From the NCBI GenBank assembly GCA_963771025.1, contig CAVYRL010000002.1, forward strand, positions 286,596-350,595: a stretch of 64,000 nt of DNA, in the 5' to 3' direction. This stretch comes from Miltoncostaea sp963771025 (GTDB lineage Bacteria > Actinomycetota > Thermoleophilia > Miltoncostaeales > Miltoncostaeaceae). Position 1 is the stretch's first letter, and each line of letters begins with the position of its first letter. Shown here in pieces: positions 53,043 to 62,166 of this stretch. The notes beneath the pieces were generated by a model. It saw nothing but the letters and a program-made list of their open reading frames with translations, did no database searches and was not told where the DNA came from. The position numbers and the translations under genes are program-made.

Positions 53043-53840
53043 TTATGGGTTTCGGCCGGAGGCTCCGTTTTCAAGAGAGGCCAGGAGGGCTGCGGCCGTT
53101 CGGCCGAGGCGAGTGTCCCGTCCCAAGGCGACGGTACGCGTCCACGCGGCCACGGCGGGGGCCGCCTGGCGACGGTAGATCGCGAGCCATCCCTGGTTGA
53201 AGGCGACCAGCTGGTTGCGCGGGTTGGCCCTCGCGAGCCGCTCGAGTGCGACGGCGCCGGCGGCCGGACCGTCCCCGCTCTGCGCCCCGGTCGCCAGCGC
53301 GAGGCCGGTCTTCGCGGCCACGTTCGCGGGATCGAGCTGGAGGGCGGTGTCATACGCGGCCTCGGCGCCCTTGCGGTCTCCCAGCAGCTGCAGCACCGAG
53401 CCGAGCTCCACGTAGCGGCGCGGCTGCGCGGTGTCCTGGGCCAGCCGGCGCAGCACCGGCACCTGCCGGATCGGCGCCTTGATGTCCGCGACGACCGTGG
53501 GCAGTGGCTGATCGAGCACCAGCGCCAGCGGTGGGAGCTGGGCCGGAGCGGTCGCGGTGGGATCGGCCACGACACCCGGTATGGCGGGCTGCGCTTCGTC
53601 GCGGGCGCCGGGGCCCACCGGATTGTCGAGGGCCATCGCCACCAGGATCGCGGCGCCCGCGAGCATCACCCACACGCCGAGGATGATCGCGAGGCGGGCG
53701 GGCGGGATCCGCCGGGCGGTGGGTCGCGGTGGGTCGGGCACTCGGACGCTGACGTTACCCGGCCGCGGGCCCGCCGCCATGCCCCGCGGTCCCGCCTTGG
53801 CGGGACGGACGTCGTCGGACCACGGCGCGCGCCGACTCAT
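53043..53840 (-). CDS. Membrane-anchored TPR-like protein
   Basis: A 265-residue protein with a basic N-terminus, one transmembrane segment (about residues 51-75, LAIILGVWVMLAGAAILVAM) and an extracytoplasmic helical part with tetratricopeptide-like repeats (YVELGSVLQLLGDRKGAEAAYDTALQLDP cut across about residues 150-180). Role unknown; perhaps a scaffold. ATG 53840 has GGGGGAG 5 nt upstream and overlaps the ATG of the divergent PilT-type gene. Confidence 0.78.
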   Translation of the reverse strand: MSRRAPWSDDVRPAKAGPRGMAAGPRPGNVSVRVPDPPRPTARRIPPARLAIILGVWVMLAGAAILVAMALDNPVGPGARDEAQPAIPGVVADPTATAPAQLPPLALVLDQPLPTVVADIKAPIRQVPVLRRLAQDTAQPRRYVELGSVLQLLGDRKGAEAAYDTALQLDPANVAAKTGLALATGAQSGDGPAAGAVALERLARANPRNQLVAFNQGWLAIYRRQAAPAVAAWTRTVALGRDTRLGRTAAALLASLENGASGRNP

Positions 53841-55008
53841 GGAGCTCCCCCCGGCTGCCGAAACATTCTGCGTGACGAACGCCGCGTCCACCCGTTCGGC
53901 CACCGCGCCGGATCTCGGAGCCCTGCTCGGCGAGGCCGTCGAGCGCGGGGCGAGCGACCTGCACCTGAAGGTGCCGGCGCGCCCGATCGTCCGTGTCCAC
54001 GGCACGCTGACCCAGATCCCGGGCTACGGACCGCTGGAGGCCGACGACACCGTGCGCTTCGCAGACGAGTTGCTGGAGGGCAACGGCGCCAAGCGCCTCG
54101 AGTTCGAGGCCACCGGCGAGACGGACCTGTCGCACGCGCGGGCGAACCTGGGCCGGTTCCGCGTCAACATCTTCCGCCAGCGGGGCGCGATCAGCATCGT
54201 GCTCAGGGTCGTGCCCTTCAAGGTGCTCTCGGTCGAGGATCTCGAGCTCCCCGAGGTGGTCAACCGCCTGGCCGATCAGGAGCGCGGCATCATCCTGGTG
54301 ACCGGGACCACGGGCTCGGGCAAGAGCACCACGCTCGCCGCGATGATCGACCGGATCAACCGGACGTCGCACAAGCACGTCGTGACCATCGAGGACCCGA
54401 TCGAGATGCTGCACGTCGATCGCGGCTCGCTGATCAACCAACGCGAGGTGGGCCTCGACACCGAGTCGTTCTCCAGCGCGCTGAGGCGGGTGCTGCGCCA
54501 GGATCCGGACGTGATCATGATCGGCGAGATCCGCGATCTGGTCACCATGGAGACCGCGCTGAGCGCGGCCGAGACGGGGCACCTGGTGCTCTCCACGATG
54601 CACACCCTGGACGCGACCGAGACGGTGAACCGCGCAATCGGCTTCTTCCCCCTGCACCAGCAGCAGCCGGTGCGCGCGATGCTGGCCGGCACCCTTCGCG
54701 GGATCATCTCCCAGCGCCTGGTGCGGAGCGCCGACGGCGCCGGCCGTGTGCCCGCGTGCGAGGTGCTCGTGACCACCGGGCGCGCGCGCGACATGATCCT
54801 CAACCCCGACGAGACCGGCCGCATCTCGGAGGTCATCCGCGAGGGCGACTACTACGGGATGCAGACCTTCGACCAGTCGCTGTTCGACCACGTGACCGCC
54901 GGCCGCGTGAGCCTGGCCGCCGCGATGGAGGCCGCCTCGAGTCCCCACGATTTCAAGCTGATGCTGGACGCGGGCGCCTCGCGCCGCGCCGCGGCCCAGT
55001 ACTCCTGA
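53839..55008 (+). CDS. pilT: PilT-type type IV pilus twitching ATPase
   Basis: Hexameric retraction ATPase, up to 389 residues. The N-terminal PAS-like domain is followed by Walker A TGTTGSGKSTT, the Asp box (VTIEDPIEMLH), Walker B DVIMIGEIRDL, the His box (HLVLSTMHTLDA) and the C-terminal EVLVTTGRARDMI. ATG 53839 overlaps the divergent ATG; GTG 53872 is a good alternative because the neighbour's ribosome binding site lies between. No pilin or PilB/PilC genes are here. Confidence 0.92.
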   Translation: MELPPAAETFCVTNAASTRSATAPDLGALLGEAVERGASDLHLKVPARPIVRVHGTLTQIPGYGPLEADDTVRFADELLEGNGAKRLEFEATGETDLSHARANLGRFRVNIFRQRGAISIVLRVVPFKVLSVEDLELPEVVNRLADQERGIILVTGTTGSGKSTTLAAMIDRINRTSHKHVVTIEDPIEMLHVDRGSLINQREVGLDTESFSSALRRVLRQDPDVIMIGEIRDLVTMETALSAAETGHLVLSTMHTLDATETVNRAIGFFPLHQQQPVRAMLAGTLRGIISQRLVRSADGAGRVPACEVLVTTGRARDMILNPDETGRISEVIREGDYYGMQTFDQSLFDHVTAGRVSLAAAMEAASSPHDFKLMLDAGASRRAAAQYS

Positions 55009-55064
55009 ACCACGACTCCGCCCTTCCGGGTTCCCGCGGGGCGGTGGTACCCTATGTCACGATC

Positions 55065-55442
55065 ATGAGCCGAATCGCTCACGCGGACGCTTCCGAATCA
55101 GTCTGTCCGGTCCTTGCGACCGCCCGGATCGTGGCGGGGAAGTGGACGCTCCTTCTCCTCCGTGACCTCGCCGAGGGCCCGCGAAGGTTCAGCGAACTCG
55201 AGCGCTCGCTGTGCGGAATCAGTCCGCGCACGCTTTCGATCCGCCTGCGTTCCCTCGATGAGGAGGGCATCATCGAGCGGCGCGAGTTCTCCGAGATGCC
55301 GCCCCGTGTCGAGTACCGGCTCACCGCCAAGGGCTCGCATCTGGTGCCGATCGTGGACGCGATGCGGCGCTACGGAAGCGAGTTCCTGGTCGCCGACGAG
55401 GCCTGCGACCCCGCCGCGCTGCTGGAGGCCGTCGCCTCCTAG
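55065..55442 (+). CDS. HxlR-family winged-helix regulator
   Basis: A 125-residue regulator with the family's N-terminal Cys (ESVCPVLATARIVAGKWTL), the recognition helix in ISPRTLSIRLRSLDEEGII and the wing with PPRVEYRLTAKG. HxlR proteins often sense reactive carbonyls or oxidants through this cysteine. Target unknown. It is tail-to-tail with the methyltransferase gene (5 bp apart). Confidence 0.9.
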   Translation: MSRIAHADASESVCPVLATARIVAGKWTLLLLRDLAEGPRRFSELERSLCGISPRTLSIRLRSLDEEGIIERREFSEMPPRVEYRLTAKGSHLVPIVDAMRRYGSEFLVADEACDPAALLEAVAS

Positions 55443-55447
55443 GGCGT

Positions 55448-56368
55448 TCAGCCCGGTCGGCGTGTGCGCAGGAACCGGAGGGGCAGGTACAGGGTGTGGG
55501 GCATCCGCCGCTCCAGCACCGCGCGCAGCTCGGCCTGACCCTCTTCATCGAGGATCCGGGCGATGTAGGTGCGGGAGAAGACCCGCCAGGCGTCCTCGAG
55601 CGTCTCCATGACGACGGCGAACTGGACGTCCTGCTCCTCGACCGTGGCCAGTCCCGCCTCCTTGAAGGCCAGGCGGTCCATCGGCTCGTTCGGGATGCTG
55701 GCGCGGCTGGCCCGGCCGGCGAGCGCGCCCGGCGCCCTGCGCCCGACGACGGCGATCACCGAGCCCATGAACGACGCGTCGATGGGGCGCAGGCGGTCGA
55801 ATGAGGTCACGCTGGCCACGAACCGCCCGCCCGGGCGCAGCACGCGGCTGACCTCCTCGAGCACCGGGGCCAGGTCGTCCACCTGCTCGAGCACCATGCT
55901 GGCGATCGCGCAGTCGAAGGTGCGGTCGGGCACGTTGCCCAGGCGCTGGATCTCGCCCCTGCGGTAGAGGATCGGCAGATCCGGCGGCGTCCGCGCCTCG
56001 GCCTCCGCCAGGCTCTCGGGGCTGGCATCGACGCCCACCACCATGCCCTCGGATCCCACGACCCGGGCCGCCGCGCGGGTGGCTCCGCCCGATCCGCACC
56101 CCAGGTCGATCACCTGCTCGCCGTTCGCGATCGGCGCCCAGGCCACGAGCGTCTCGTACAGATGCACGCCGCGGTTGCCGGGCAGCACCGCGAGCGAGTC
56201 CTCGGTGGCCGCCGGGTCGAGCGCGTGGACCGCCCGGTAGAACCTCGCAGCCAGCGCGCCCACCAGGGGCGAGCCCTTCGCCACCTCCGCGCGCACCTCT
56301 GCGAGGACATCCTCGGGGCCGGCGGCGTCTCCCGTCGTGGTAACCGCCGCATCCTCGGTCGCAGTCAT
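55448..56368 (-). CDS. SAM-dependent methyltransferase
   Basis: A 306-residue class I methyltransferase. SAM motif I is VIDLGCGSGGATRAAARV, motif II region FDCAIASMVLEQVDDL and motif III VLRPGGRFVASV; the C-terminal part has about 80 unassigned residues. The substrate is not evident. ATG 56368 is set by a -10 box TACGAT 7 nt upstream. Confidence 0.87.
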   Translation of the reverse strand: MTATEDAAVTTTGDAAGPEDVLAEVRAEVAKGSPLVGALAARFYRAVHALDPAATEDSLAVLPGNRGVHLYETLVAWAPIANGEQVIDLGCGSGGATRAAARVVGSEGMVVGVDASPESLAEAEARTPPDLPILYRRGEIQRLGNVPDRTFDCAIASMVLEQVDDLAPVLEEVSRVLRPGGRFVASVTSFDRLRPIDASFMGSVIAVVGRRAPGALAGRASRASIPNEPMDRLAFKEAGLATVEEQDVQFAVVMETLEDAWRVFSRTYIARILDEEGQAELRAVLERRMPHTLYLPLRFLRTRRPG

Positions 56369-56375
56369 CGCCCGG

Positions 56376-56381
56376 ATCGTA
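56376..56381 (-). promoter_or_regulatory. -10 box TACGAT, leaderless promoter of the methyltransferase
   Basis: On the minus strand TACGAT ends 7 nt before ATG 56368, between the ThiO-like gene stop and this start. Confidence 0.55.
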
Positions 56382-56390
56382 TCCCCGGGA

Positions 56391-57389
56391 TCATCGGGTG
56401 TCCGGGCCCGGGTCCGCCGCGAACGGCTCGGGTGCCACCCGGGGCGCGCGGCCCAGCAGCAGATCGGCCACCAGCTCGCCGGTGGCCGGCGCCAGCAGCA
56501 GGCCATTGCGGAAGTGACCGACGGCCACGACCACCCCCGGCGTGACCTCGGCGATGGTCGGAGCCGAGCGGCTCGACCAGGGGCGCAACCCCGCCCAGGC
56601 GTCCTCGGCGTCGCCGAGCGCCGGGACCGTGCGGCGCGCCCAGGCCTCCATCCCGGCCAGATCCTCGGGCACGGTGCCGGTGGCGAAGCCCACGTCCTCG
56701 AGCGTCGTGCCCACCACCACCCTGCCGTCGGCCCGGGGCACCGCCAGACATCCCACCGCCGGCTCCATGACCACCGCGTCGAGGTCACCCGACGCGAAGA
56801 GCATCATCTGACCACGCCGAGGCGCGACCTCGATGTCCAGGCCGAGCTCCGCCAGCGTGCCGCCGGCCCAGGCCCCCGTCGCCACCACGACCACGTCGGC
56901 CGTGGCGCGCAGCGCGTCGAGCGATCCGGGAGCCGTTCGCTCCACGACGAGGTCGGCGAGCAGGGAGGCCGCGACGCGCGGCGTGCGCACGGTGGCGACC
57001 TCGGGGAACCTCACCGCATCCGCGCGAGCGCGCCCATCGGCCATGCGCCAGCGGAGCGCCTCCTGGGTGAGCCCGTGCGCGCGCCGCCACGCGAGCCAGT
57101 CGGGTTCGTCGCCCAGCAGCACCAGCCCGGCGCGCCGGAACTCGAGTCGCGGGTCGCGGCGGGCGAGGTCCCCCCACAGCTCCAGGCTGCGTGCGCCGAG
57201 GTCGTGGACCGCGTCCGGCAGCTGCTCGGGGTGGGAGGGGGAGAGGATGCCCGCGGCCGCCCACGACGCGGCGGCCCGGCCGGCGCCGGGATCGACGATC
57301 CGCACGCGCGCTCCGGCGTCCACGAGCTCTCGGGCGCAGGCGGCGCCCACCACGCCGGCGCCCAGCACGACCACGCTCGGGCGGCTCAC
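56391..57389 (-). CDS. FAD-dependent amine oxidase (ThiO/glycine oxidase-like)
   Basis: A 332-residue DAO-family flavoenzyme: N-terminal FAD loop VVVLGAGVVGAACARELVDAG, ASWAAAGILSPSHPE and the C-terminal WAGLRPWSSRSAPTIAEV, GHFRNGLLLAPATGEL. This resembles glycine oxidase ThiO of thiamine synthesis, but no thi genes are nearby, so the substrate is open. GTG overlaps the stop of the second ArsA-like gene (GTGA). Confidence 0.87.
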   Translation of the reverse strand: MSRPSVVVLGAGVVGAACARELVDAGARVRIVDPGAGRAAASWAAAGILSPSHPEQLPDAVHDLGARSLELWGDLARRDPRLEFRRAGLVLLGDEPDWLAWRRAHGLTQEALRWRMADGRARADAVRFPEVATVRTPRVAASLLADLVVERTAPGSLDALRATADVVVVATGAWAGGTLAELGLDIEVAPRRGQMMLFASGDLDAVVMEPAVGCLAVPRADGRVVVGTTLEDVGFATGTVPEDLAGMEAWARRTVPALGDAEDAWAGLRPWSSRSAPTIAEVTPGVVVAVGHFRNGLLLAPATGELVADLLLGRAPRVAPEPFAADPGPDTR

Positions 57390-58486
57390 CGCCCGAGCGC
57401 CGCGGCCACCTCGGCGATCCCCTCCAGCTCGACCGGCTCACGGGCGAACGCCGGGACCGTGATGATCGTGCTCCCGCCGATCGCGCCGCGCAGGCTCTCG
57501 GTCGCGTCGAGGTCGCGCAGGCCCAGCACCTGCGCCTCGGCCAGGGTGGCCGCCGCGCGCTCTGCCAGGCCGACGGGATCCGCGGCGCCGTCGAGCGCGG
57601 CCGCCAGTTCCGCGCGGGAGGGAAGGCCACCGGGGGGCAGGGGGTGGACCCGGTTGAGCACCACGCCCATCAGCGGGAAGCCCTCCTCGTCGAGTCGGTG
57701 GGCCAGCGCCACCGCCTGGCGCAGCGGATCGCCGCCGGGGGCGGACACCACCACGAAGGCCGCGTCGTCAGACAGGAGAAGGGCCCGGATCGCCTGCGCC
57801 CGGTCGGCGAAGCCCTGGTACATGCCGTCGAACCCGGCGAGGAAGTCGCCGACGTCGCGCAGCAGTTGGGCACCGGTCAGCCTCTCGAGCAGGGAGAGGA
57901 TGGTGCCGCTGCCCGCGTGCAGGAGTCGCCATCCGATGCTGCCGCTGCTGGAGGGCCGCAGCAGCAGCCGCAGCGCGCGGCCCTCGATGAAGCGCGTGAT
58001 GCGCTGCGGGGCGTCCAGGAAGTCGAGCGCGTTGGTCGCCGGCGGCGTGTCGAGCACGATGCACTCGAAGTCGGTCTCCTCCACCAGTTCGTGGAGGCGC
58101 TCCACCGCCATGTATTCCTGGGCCCCCGCGACAGCGCCCGAGAGGTGCCCGTAGATGCGGTTCTCGAGGATCCGGTCGCGCGCCTCATCGTCGGCGGCGT
58201 AGCGGGCGACCAACCGGTCGAACGTCGCCTTGGCGTCGAGCTGAAGGGCCCAGAGCTCGCCGCCGCCCTCGATCAGGCCGGCGGCAGGCACCCTCTGGGG
58301 ATCGTCGGAGAGGCCGGTCATGCCGAGCGCCGACGCCAGGCGTCGGGCCGGGTCGATGGTGACCACCACCGTCTTGGCGCCCTCGCGCGCGAGGCGAAGC
58401 GCGACCGATGCCGAGATCGTGGTCTTGCCGACGCCGCCGGCGCCGCAGCACACGACAAGGCGCCGGGTGCGCAGCTCCTCGATCAT
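57386..58486 (-). CDS. ArsA/Get3-family ATPase (second of pair)
   Basis: A 366-residue P-loop ATPase: deviant Walker A GAGGVGKTT, VTIDPARRLASALG, switch II CIVLDTPPATNAL. Actinobacteria often carry two such genes side by side; they are annotated as anion-transporting ATPases, but there is no arsenic gene here and the role is unclear. GTGA and ATGA overlaps tie it to both neighbours. Confidence 0.9.
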   Translation of the reverse strand: MIEELRTRRLVVCCGAGGVGKTTISASVALRLAREGAKTVVVTIDPARRLASALGMTGLSDDPQRVPAAGLIEGGGELWALQLDAKATFDRLVARYAADDEARDRILENRIYGHLSGAVAGAQEYMAVERLHELVEETDFECIVLDTPPATNALDFLDAPQRITRFIEGRALRLLLRPSSSGSIGWRLLHAGSGTILSLLERLTGAQLLRDVGDFLAGFDGMYQGFADRAQAIRALLLSDDAAFVVVSAPGGDPLRQAVALAHRLDEEGFPLMGVVLNRVHPLPPGGLPSRAELAAALDGAADPVGLAERAAATLAEAQVLGLRDLDATESLRGAIGGSTIITVPAFAREPVELEGIAEVAAALGR

Positions 58487-59394
58487 CGCGACGCCGCGGG
58501 GGTGTCGGCGTCGAGCGCCAGCGCGTCCGCCAGGGCCGCCAGCGACGCGACGTCGAAGTGGCGCGCGATGACCTCGGGCAGATCGATGACCGGCAGCCCG
58601 GTCTCGGAGCCCAGGCGCTCGCGGTAGGCCGTGTCGGCCTGCTGGTGACCCAGGTGTTCGAGCGCCGCGCGCGCCGCCTCCCGGACGGGCGCCGAGCCGT
58701 GCTCCAGCGCCTCGGTCAGCGCGGGAGCGTCGTCGGCGGCGAAGCGGTCGAAGCGCACCGCGTTGAGGACGGCGGCGGCGACCGGCAGCCCGTGCTCGCG
58801 CAGGGATGTCGCCGCCTCGATCGCCTCGCTGACCGGCAACTCCTCGGGCAGCGCGACGATCACGATCCCCGTTGCCGCCGGGTGGGAGACCACCTCATGG
58901 ATGCGGGCCGCCTGGTCGCGGATCGGCCCCCCCGCCGCGAGCTCCTCGATGTTGCCGGCCGTCTCGAGCAGCGCCAGGCCGTGACCGGTGGCGGGGCAGT
59001 CGACGATCACCACGTCCCACGCCGGTTTGCCCTCGTCGAGGGCGATCGCGAGGCTCCAGATCTTTCCGATCGTGACCAGCTCGGGCAGCCCGGGCGCGGC
59101 GGCGGCGAAGGTGTGGAAGGCCTTGCTGCGGGTCAGGATCTCGACCAGCGGGCGCACCTTGAGCTGACCGGCGAGGTACTCCTCGGTCGCGGCCTCGGCG
59201 TCGATCGAGATGCCGAACAACCCGGGGGCGAGCTCGACCGGCGCGTCGTCGCTGACACGGGCGGCGCGGAACAGGCGGGAGAGGTTCTGCTCGCCGGCCA
59301 CCTCCACCAGCAGAACCTTCCTTCCGGCCTGGGCCTCCGCGAGACCCATGGCCGCCGACACCGTGCTCTTGCCGACACCGCCCTTGCCCAGCAC
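58483..59394 (-). CDS. ArsA/Get3-family ATPase (first of pair), N-terminus incomplete as drawn
   Basis: P-loop ATPase with deviant Walker A GKGGVGKST and switch II VVIVDCPATGHGLALLE; 303 residues from GTG 59394. That start would remove the first beta-strand: the in-frame upstream sequence LWERRLRFV is exactly the family N-terminus, yet no ATG/GTG/TTG is available there, only CTG codons (about 59430 and 59448). The gene directly follows the zinc-protein stop. Confidence 0.87.
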   Translation of the reverse strand: MLGKGGVGKSTVSAAMGLAEAQAGRKVLLVEVAGEQNLSRLFRAARVSDDAPVELAPGLFGISIDAEAATEEYLAGQLKVRPLVEILTRSKAFHTFAAAAPGLPELVTIGKIWSLAIALDEGKPAWDVVIVDCPATGHGLALLETAGNIEELAAGGPIRDQAARIHEVVSHPAATGIVIVALPEELPVSEAIEAATSLREHGLPVAAAVLNAVRFDRFAADDAPALTEALEHGSAPVREAARAALEHLGHQQADTAYRERLGSETGLPVIDLPEVIARHFDVASLAALADALALDADTPAASR

Positions 59395-59449
59395 GAAGCG
59401 GAGCCGCCGCTCCCAGAGCGGTGGTCCCGGCGGCGCCAGGGATGGGCCG

Positions 59450-59659
59450 TCAGGCGGCAGACGCGCTCGGGTTGGAGGTGGTCCGCTCGCCGGCGCGCAC
59501 CCAGCCGCGGGCGACGGCCTTGCGAGGGCAGAGCGGGCAGACGACGCAGCGGCGGTAGCCGCGGTCGGGCTGCTCGAAGCGCGTGACCGGCTCGCCCGGC
59601 AGCAGTACGCGCTCGCAGATGGCGCAGGTGGCCGCGCCCTCGGAGCGTCTACGCGGCAT
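59450..59659 (-). CDS. Small zinc-ribbon-like protein
   Basis: A 69-residue basic protein with C-x2-C (TCAICERV) and C-x2-C-x2-C (CVVCPLC) that should hold one zinc. It overlaps the preceding 70-residue gene by 11 nt and precedes the ArsA pair, so it is probably an accessory of that operon. Not assigned to a named family. Confidence 0.7.
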   Translation of the reverse strand: MPRRRSEGAATCAICERVLLPGEPVTRFEQPDRGYRRCVVCPLCPRKAVARGWVRAGERTTSNPSASAA

Positions 59660-59861
59660 CGGACCCGTCGAGCAGCGCGATGCGCCGGTCGATGATGAGC
59701 AGCACGTCATCGAGGCCGGCCTCGCGCGCCACCGCGGCGGCCTCCTCGAAGCGCCCGCGGGCGCGTCCGCGGCTCTCGGGGTCCTCGCGGTTCTTCAGCG
59801 TGTTGTCGCCCGAGAGCAGCAGCTGATGTATCCGCTTCCTCGCAGCCTCGACGTCGGTCAC
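59649..59861 (-). CDS. Small helical protein
   Basis: A 70-residue soluble, helical protein (ARKRIHQLLLSGDNTLKNR, GRFEEAAAVAREAGLDD). Not recognised, though the repeat-like helices resemble a single TPR. GTG start. First gene of the zinc protein-ArsA-ArsA-oxidase operon; TAGGGT about 35 nt upstream is a possible -10 box. Confidence 0.65.
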   Translation of the reverse strand: MTDVEAARKRIHQLLLSGDNTLKNREDPESRGRARGRFEEAAAVAREAGLDDVLLIIDRRIALLDGSDAA

Positions 59862-59925
59862 CTCACGACCCCCCCGTGCCCCTTCCAGGATCGCCAACCC
59901 TAGCGTCCGGATCGGCCGAGAGCGG

Positions 59926-60789
59926 TCAGGGGTCGAGGAACCGTCCTTCGAACAGGGGTACGACGCGGCCGCCGATCTGGATGAGCGCCGGCGAGCGCCC
60001 CTGCGCCCGCACGCGCACCGCCATCTCGCCGCCGCGTCCCCGCCCGATCCCCTGACCGACGACCATTTCGAGGTTGCCCTTCTCGTCGCCGCGGCCCGCC
60101 GCGGCCAGGCACGCTCCGAGGGCTGCGGCCGCCGAGCCGGTGACCGGGTCCTCGGGCACGCCCAGCTGGGGTGCGAAATGGCGCACGCGCACCGAGAGGC
60201 GCCCGTCCTCACCGCCGGTGACGCAGTACAGGGAGACCCCGAGCCAGCCGTCGCGCGCACCGAGATTCGCGATCGCCTCGGCGTCGGGGCGGGCCCCCGT
60301 GAGGGCGTTGACGTCGGCCACCGGCAGCATCAGCTGTGGCACGCCCGCGCTCCACACCTGGGCGGGCGGATCGGCGACCGGGGTGACGCCGGTCGCGCGG
60401 CCCGCCTCCTCGCCATCCACGATCGGGCCCGCCTCCGGGGCGCCGAGCTCGGCGGTGGCCACGCTGCCCTGGACCTGCACGGCCAGGACGCCCGCGACCG
60501 TCTCGAGGCGGGCGGTCTCCGCGATCCGTCCCGCGGCGCGCAGCACCCACGCCGTGCCCACCATGGGATGCCCCGCGACCGGCAGCTCGCGTCGTGGGGT
60601 GAAGATGCGCACCCGGTGGTCGCCGTCCGACTCGGGCGGGAGGACGAACGTGGTCTCCGAGATGCCCAGCTCCGCCGCCAGGCCCTGCATCCGGCTCGCC
60701 TGCCAGCCGTCGGCGTCCAGCACCACGGCCAGCGGGTTGCCCGTCATCGGGCCCGAGGCGAAAACGTCCACCCAGGCGAGTCGGCTCAC
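59926..60789 (-). CDS. PhzF-family isomerase/epimerase
   Basis: A 287-residue PhzF/YddE protein. The catalytic Glu lies in ELGISETTFVLPP, GHPMVGTAWVL marks the N-domain, and RHFAPQLGVPEDPVTGSAAAALG the C-domain. Family includes trans-2,3-dihydro-3-hydroxyanthranilate isomerase and many enzymes of unknown substrate. GTG overlaps the previous stop (GTGA). Confidence 0.9.
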   Translation of the reverse strand: MSRLAWVDVFASGPMTGNPLAVVLDADGWQASRMQGLAAELGISETTFVLPPESDGDHRVRIFTPRRELPVAGHPMVGTAWVLRAAGRIAETARLETVAGVLAVQVQGSVATAELGAPEAGPIVDGEEAGRATGVTPVADPPAQVWSAGVPQLMLPVADVNALTGARPDAEAIANLGARDGWLGVSLYCVTGGEDGRLSVRVRHFAPQLGVPEDPVTGSAAAALGACLAAAGRGDEKGNLEMVVGQGIGRGRGGEMAVRVRAQGRSPALIQIGGRVVPLFEGRFLDP

Positions 60790-61793
60790 CTCGCGTGCTC
60801 CCGCGCCAGCGTCGCAGCGAGCTCGTCCAGCAGCCGCTCGGGCGCGATCGAGGTGGGCGCCGGCCGCCCGTCCGGGCCCGCCAGGAAGAGACGGGGCGTG
60901 ATCACCCCGACGCCTTCGAAGACCCAATCACCGGCATTTCGTTCCGACGCGCTCAGGCGACCGGCCAGCGGGGTGAGGTCGACGCGCGGCGCCAGGGGGC
61001 GCGAGGCGTAGTCGACCCAGGTCTCGTAGCGGTGCGTCAAAGTGAGCGTCCCGTCCGGGGCCACGGTCAGCACGCGCATGCGCTCGGTGCGCGGGTGGAC
61101 GGCCATCGGGTGCAGCGGGCGCGGCGTGCGCAGCACGGCCACGTCGGTCGTCGCGTCCTCGGTCAGCGTCGCCTCCCCCGCGTCGAGCAGGGCCTGGTCG
61201 GCCGTGATCCGCTCCCAGTCGGCCTTCCAGAGCATCCGGTGGCCCTCGGGGTCGGTGAGCAGGCGGCCCGTGCGCGGCAGCAGCGCCCGGTAGAGGCGGC
61301 CGGCGGGATCGCCGGTCCCGGCTTCCGCGAATGCTCGGCCCACCTCCGGGAAGGGCGTGGCCCCCCGCTCGGCCATCCGCATCGCGGCGATCGCGATGCG
61401 CGCCGCCCAGGGGTCGGTCCAGACGCCGAAGTCGCCGGCCTCGGCGGCGGCGACGGCCATGGCCCGCAGCGGCGATCCGCGCGGCGGTCGCTCCAGCAGC
61501 AGCCAGATGCCGAGAAGTCCGTCCTCGTCGTAGTGGTTGATCGTGATCGTCTGCACCGTGGGGCCGGTGGGCTGCGCGTCCAGATAGCGGGTCACGATCT
61601 CGGCGCTCGTGTCGGCGCGCAGGCTCGCCGGCGTCCCGCTCGCGGGCCAGTGCGAGAGCGCGAGCACGGTGCCCTCCTGGCGCGCGCCGTCCACGACGAC
61701 GTTGGGCGTCCCGCGGACGTCCTCCTCCGGCACGAAGGTTGCGTCCTCGGCAACGCGGGGCAGCGCCTGCGGGACGGTGGGTTCCGCGGCCAT
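60786..61793 (-). CDS. DUF6687-like protein
   Basis: A 335-residue soluble protein with GTPNVVVDGARQEGTVLALSHWP cut at residues about 28-50, HYDEDGLLGIWLLLE and a C-terminal YETWVDYASRP. It resembles an actinobacterial family of unknown function (DUF6687, from memory). The HYDEDG motif recalls the DHH-type metal-binding loops, but that is only a resemblance. TAACCT ends 8 nt before the ATG. Confidence 0.75.
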   Translation of the reverse strand: MAAEPTVPQALPRVAEDATFVPEEDVRGTPNVVVDGARQEGTVLALSHWPASGTPASLRADTSAEIVTRYLDAQPTGPTVQTITINHYDEDGLLGIWLLLERPPRGSPLRAMAVAAAEAGDFGVWTDPWAARIAIAAMRMAERGATPFPEVGRAFAEAGTGDPAGRLYRALLPRTGRLLTDPEGHRMLWKADWERITADQALLDAGEATLTEDATTDVAVLRTPRPLHPMAVHPRTERMRVLTVAPDGTLTLTHRYETWVDYASRPLAPRVDLTPLAGRLSASERNAGDWVFEGVGVITPRLFLAGPDGRPAPTSIAPERLLDELAATLAREHAR

Positions 61794-61830
61794 CTCCGCG
61801 CAGGTTACTCCCGGTGAGATACTGCCCGGG

Positions 61831-62166
61831 ATGGATTTCCTGGTCGACAACGCCACCGTCCTGACGGTGATCGCAATCGCGGTGATCATCCTGATCGCAA
61901 TCGCGGTGGCCGCGGTCGCCGGCCTGCGCCTCTGGCGCGTCGTGAAGGCCGCTCAGGGCCGCGTGTCGGTGGCCAGCGCCGACCTCGCCGCGGAGAGCGA
62001 CAGGCTGTCGGCCGCGCTCGCCGCGATGCCCGACCGCCAGGCCGAGCTGCAGGTGGCGATCTCGTCGTTGCAGGGGAGGGTCGCGGCGCTCTCGCTCCTG
62101 GCCGAGACGGCCGCGAATGCGTCCGCGGTCCTGCGTGCGCCGCTGCGGTACCTGTCCGGACGGTGA
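61831..62166 (+). CDS. Small membrane-anchored coiled-coil protein
   Basis: A 111-residue protein: N-terminal transmembrane segment (about residues 9-33) followed by an Ala-rich helix (about 40-95) that may form a coiled coil. Not recognised. GATACT, one base off the TANNNT pattern, ends 7 nt before the ATG. Its stop overlaps the Ppx/GppA GTG. Confidence 0.7.
   Translation: MDFLVDNATVLTVIAIAVIILIAIAVAAVAGLRLWRVVKAAQGRVSVASADLAAESDRLSAALAAMPDRQAELQVAISSLQGRVAALSLLAETAANASAVLRAPLRYLSGR

Noticed and set aside
51555..55064. Long plus-strand frame running through the rpoD region into the HxlR gene.
   Set aside because: Only the last 125 codons resemble a protein family; the rest is antisense to rpoD and the TPR gene or out of frame with pilT.
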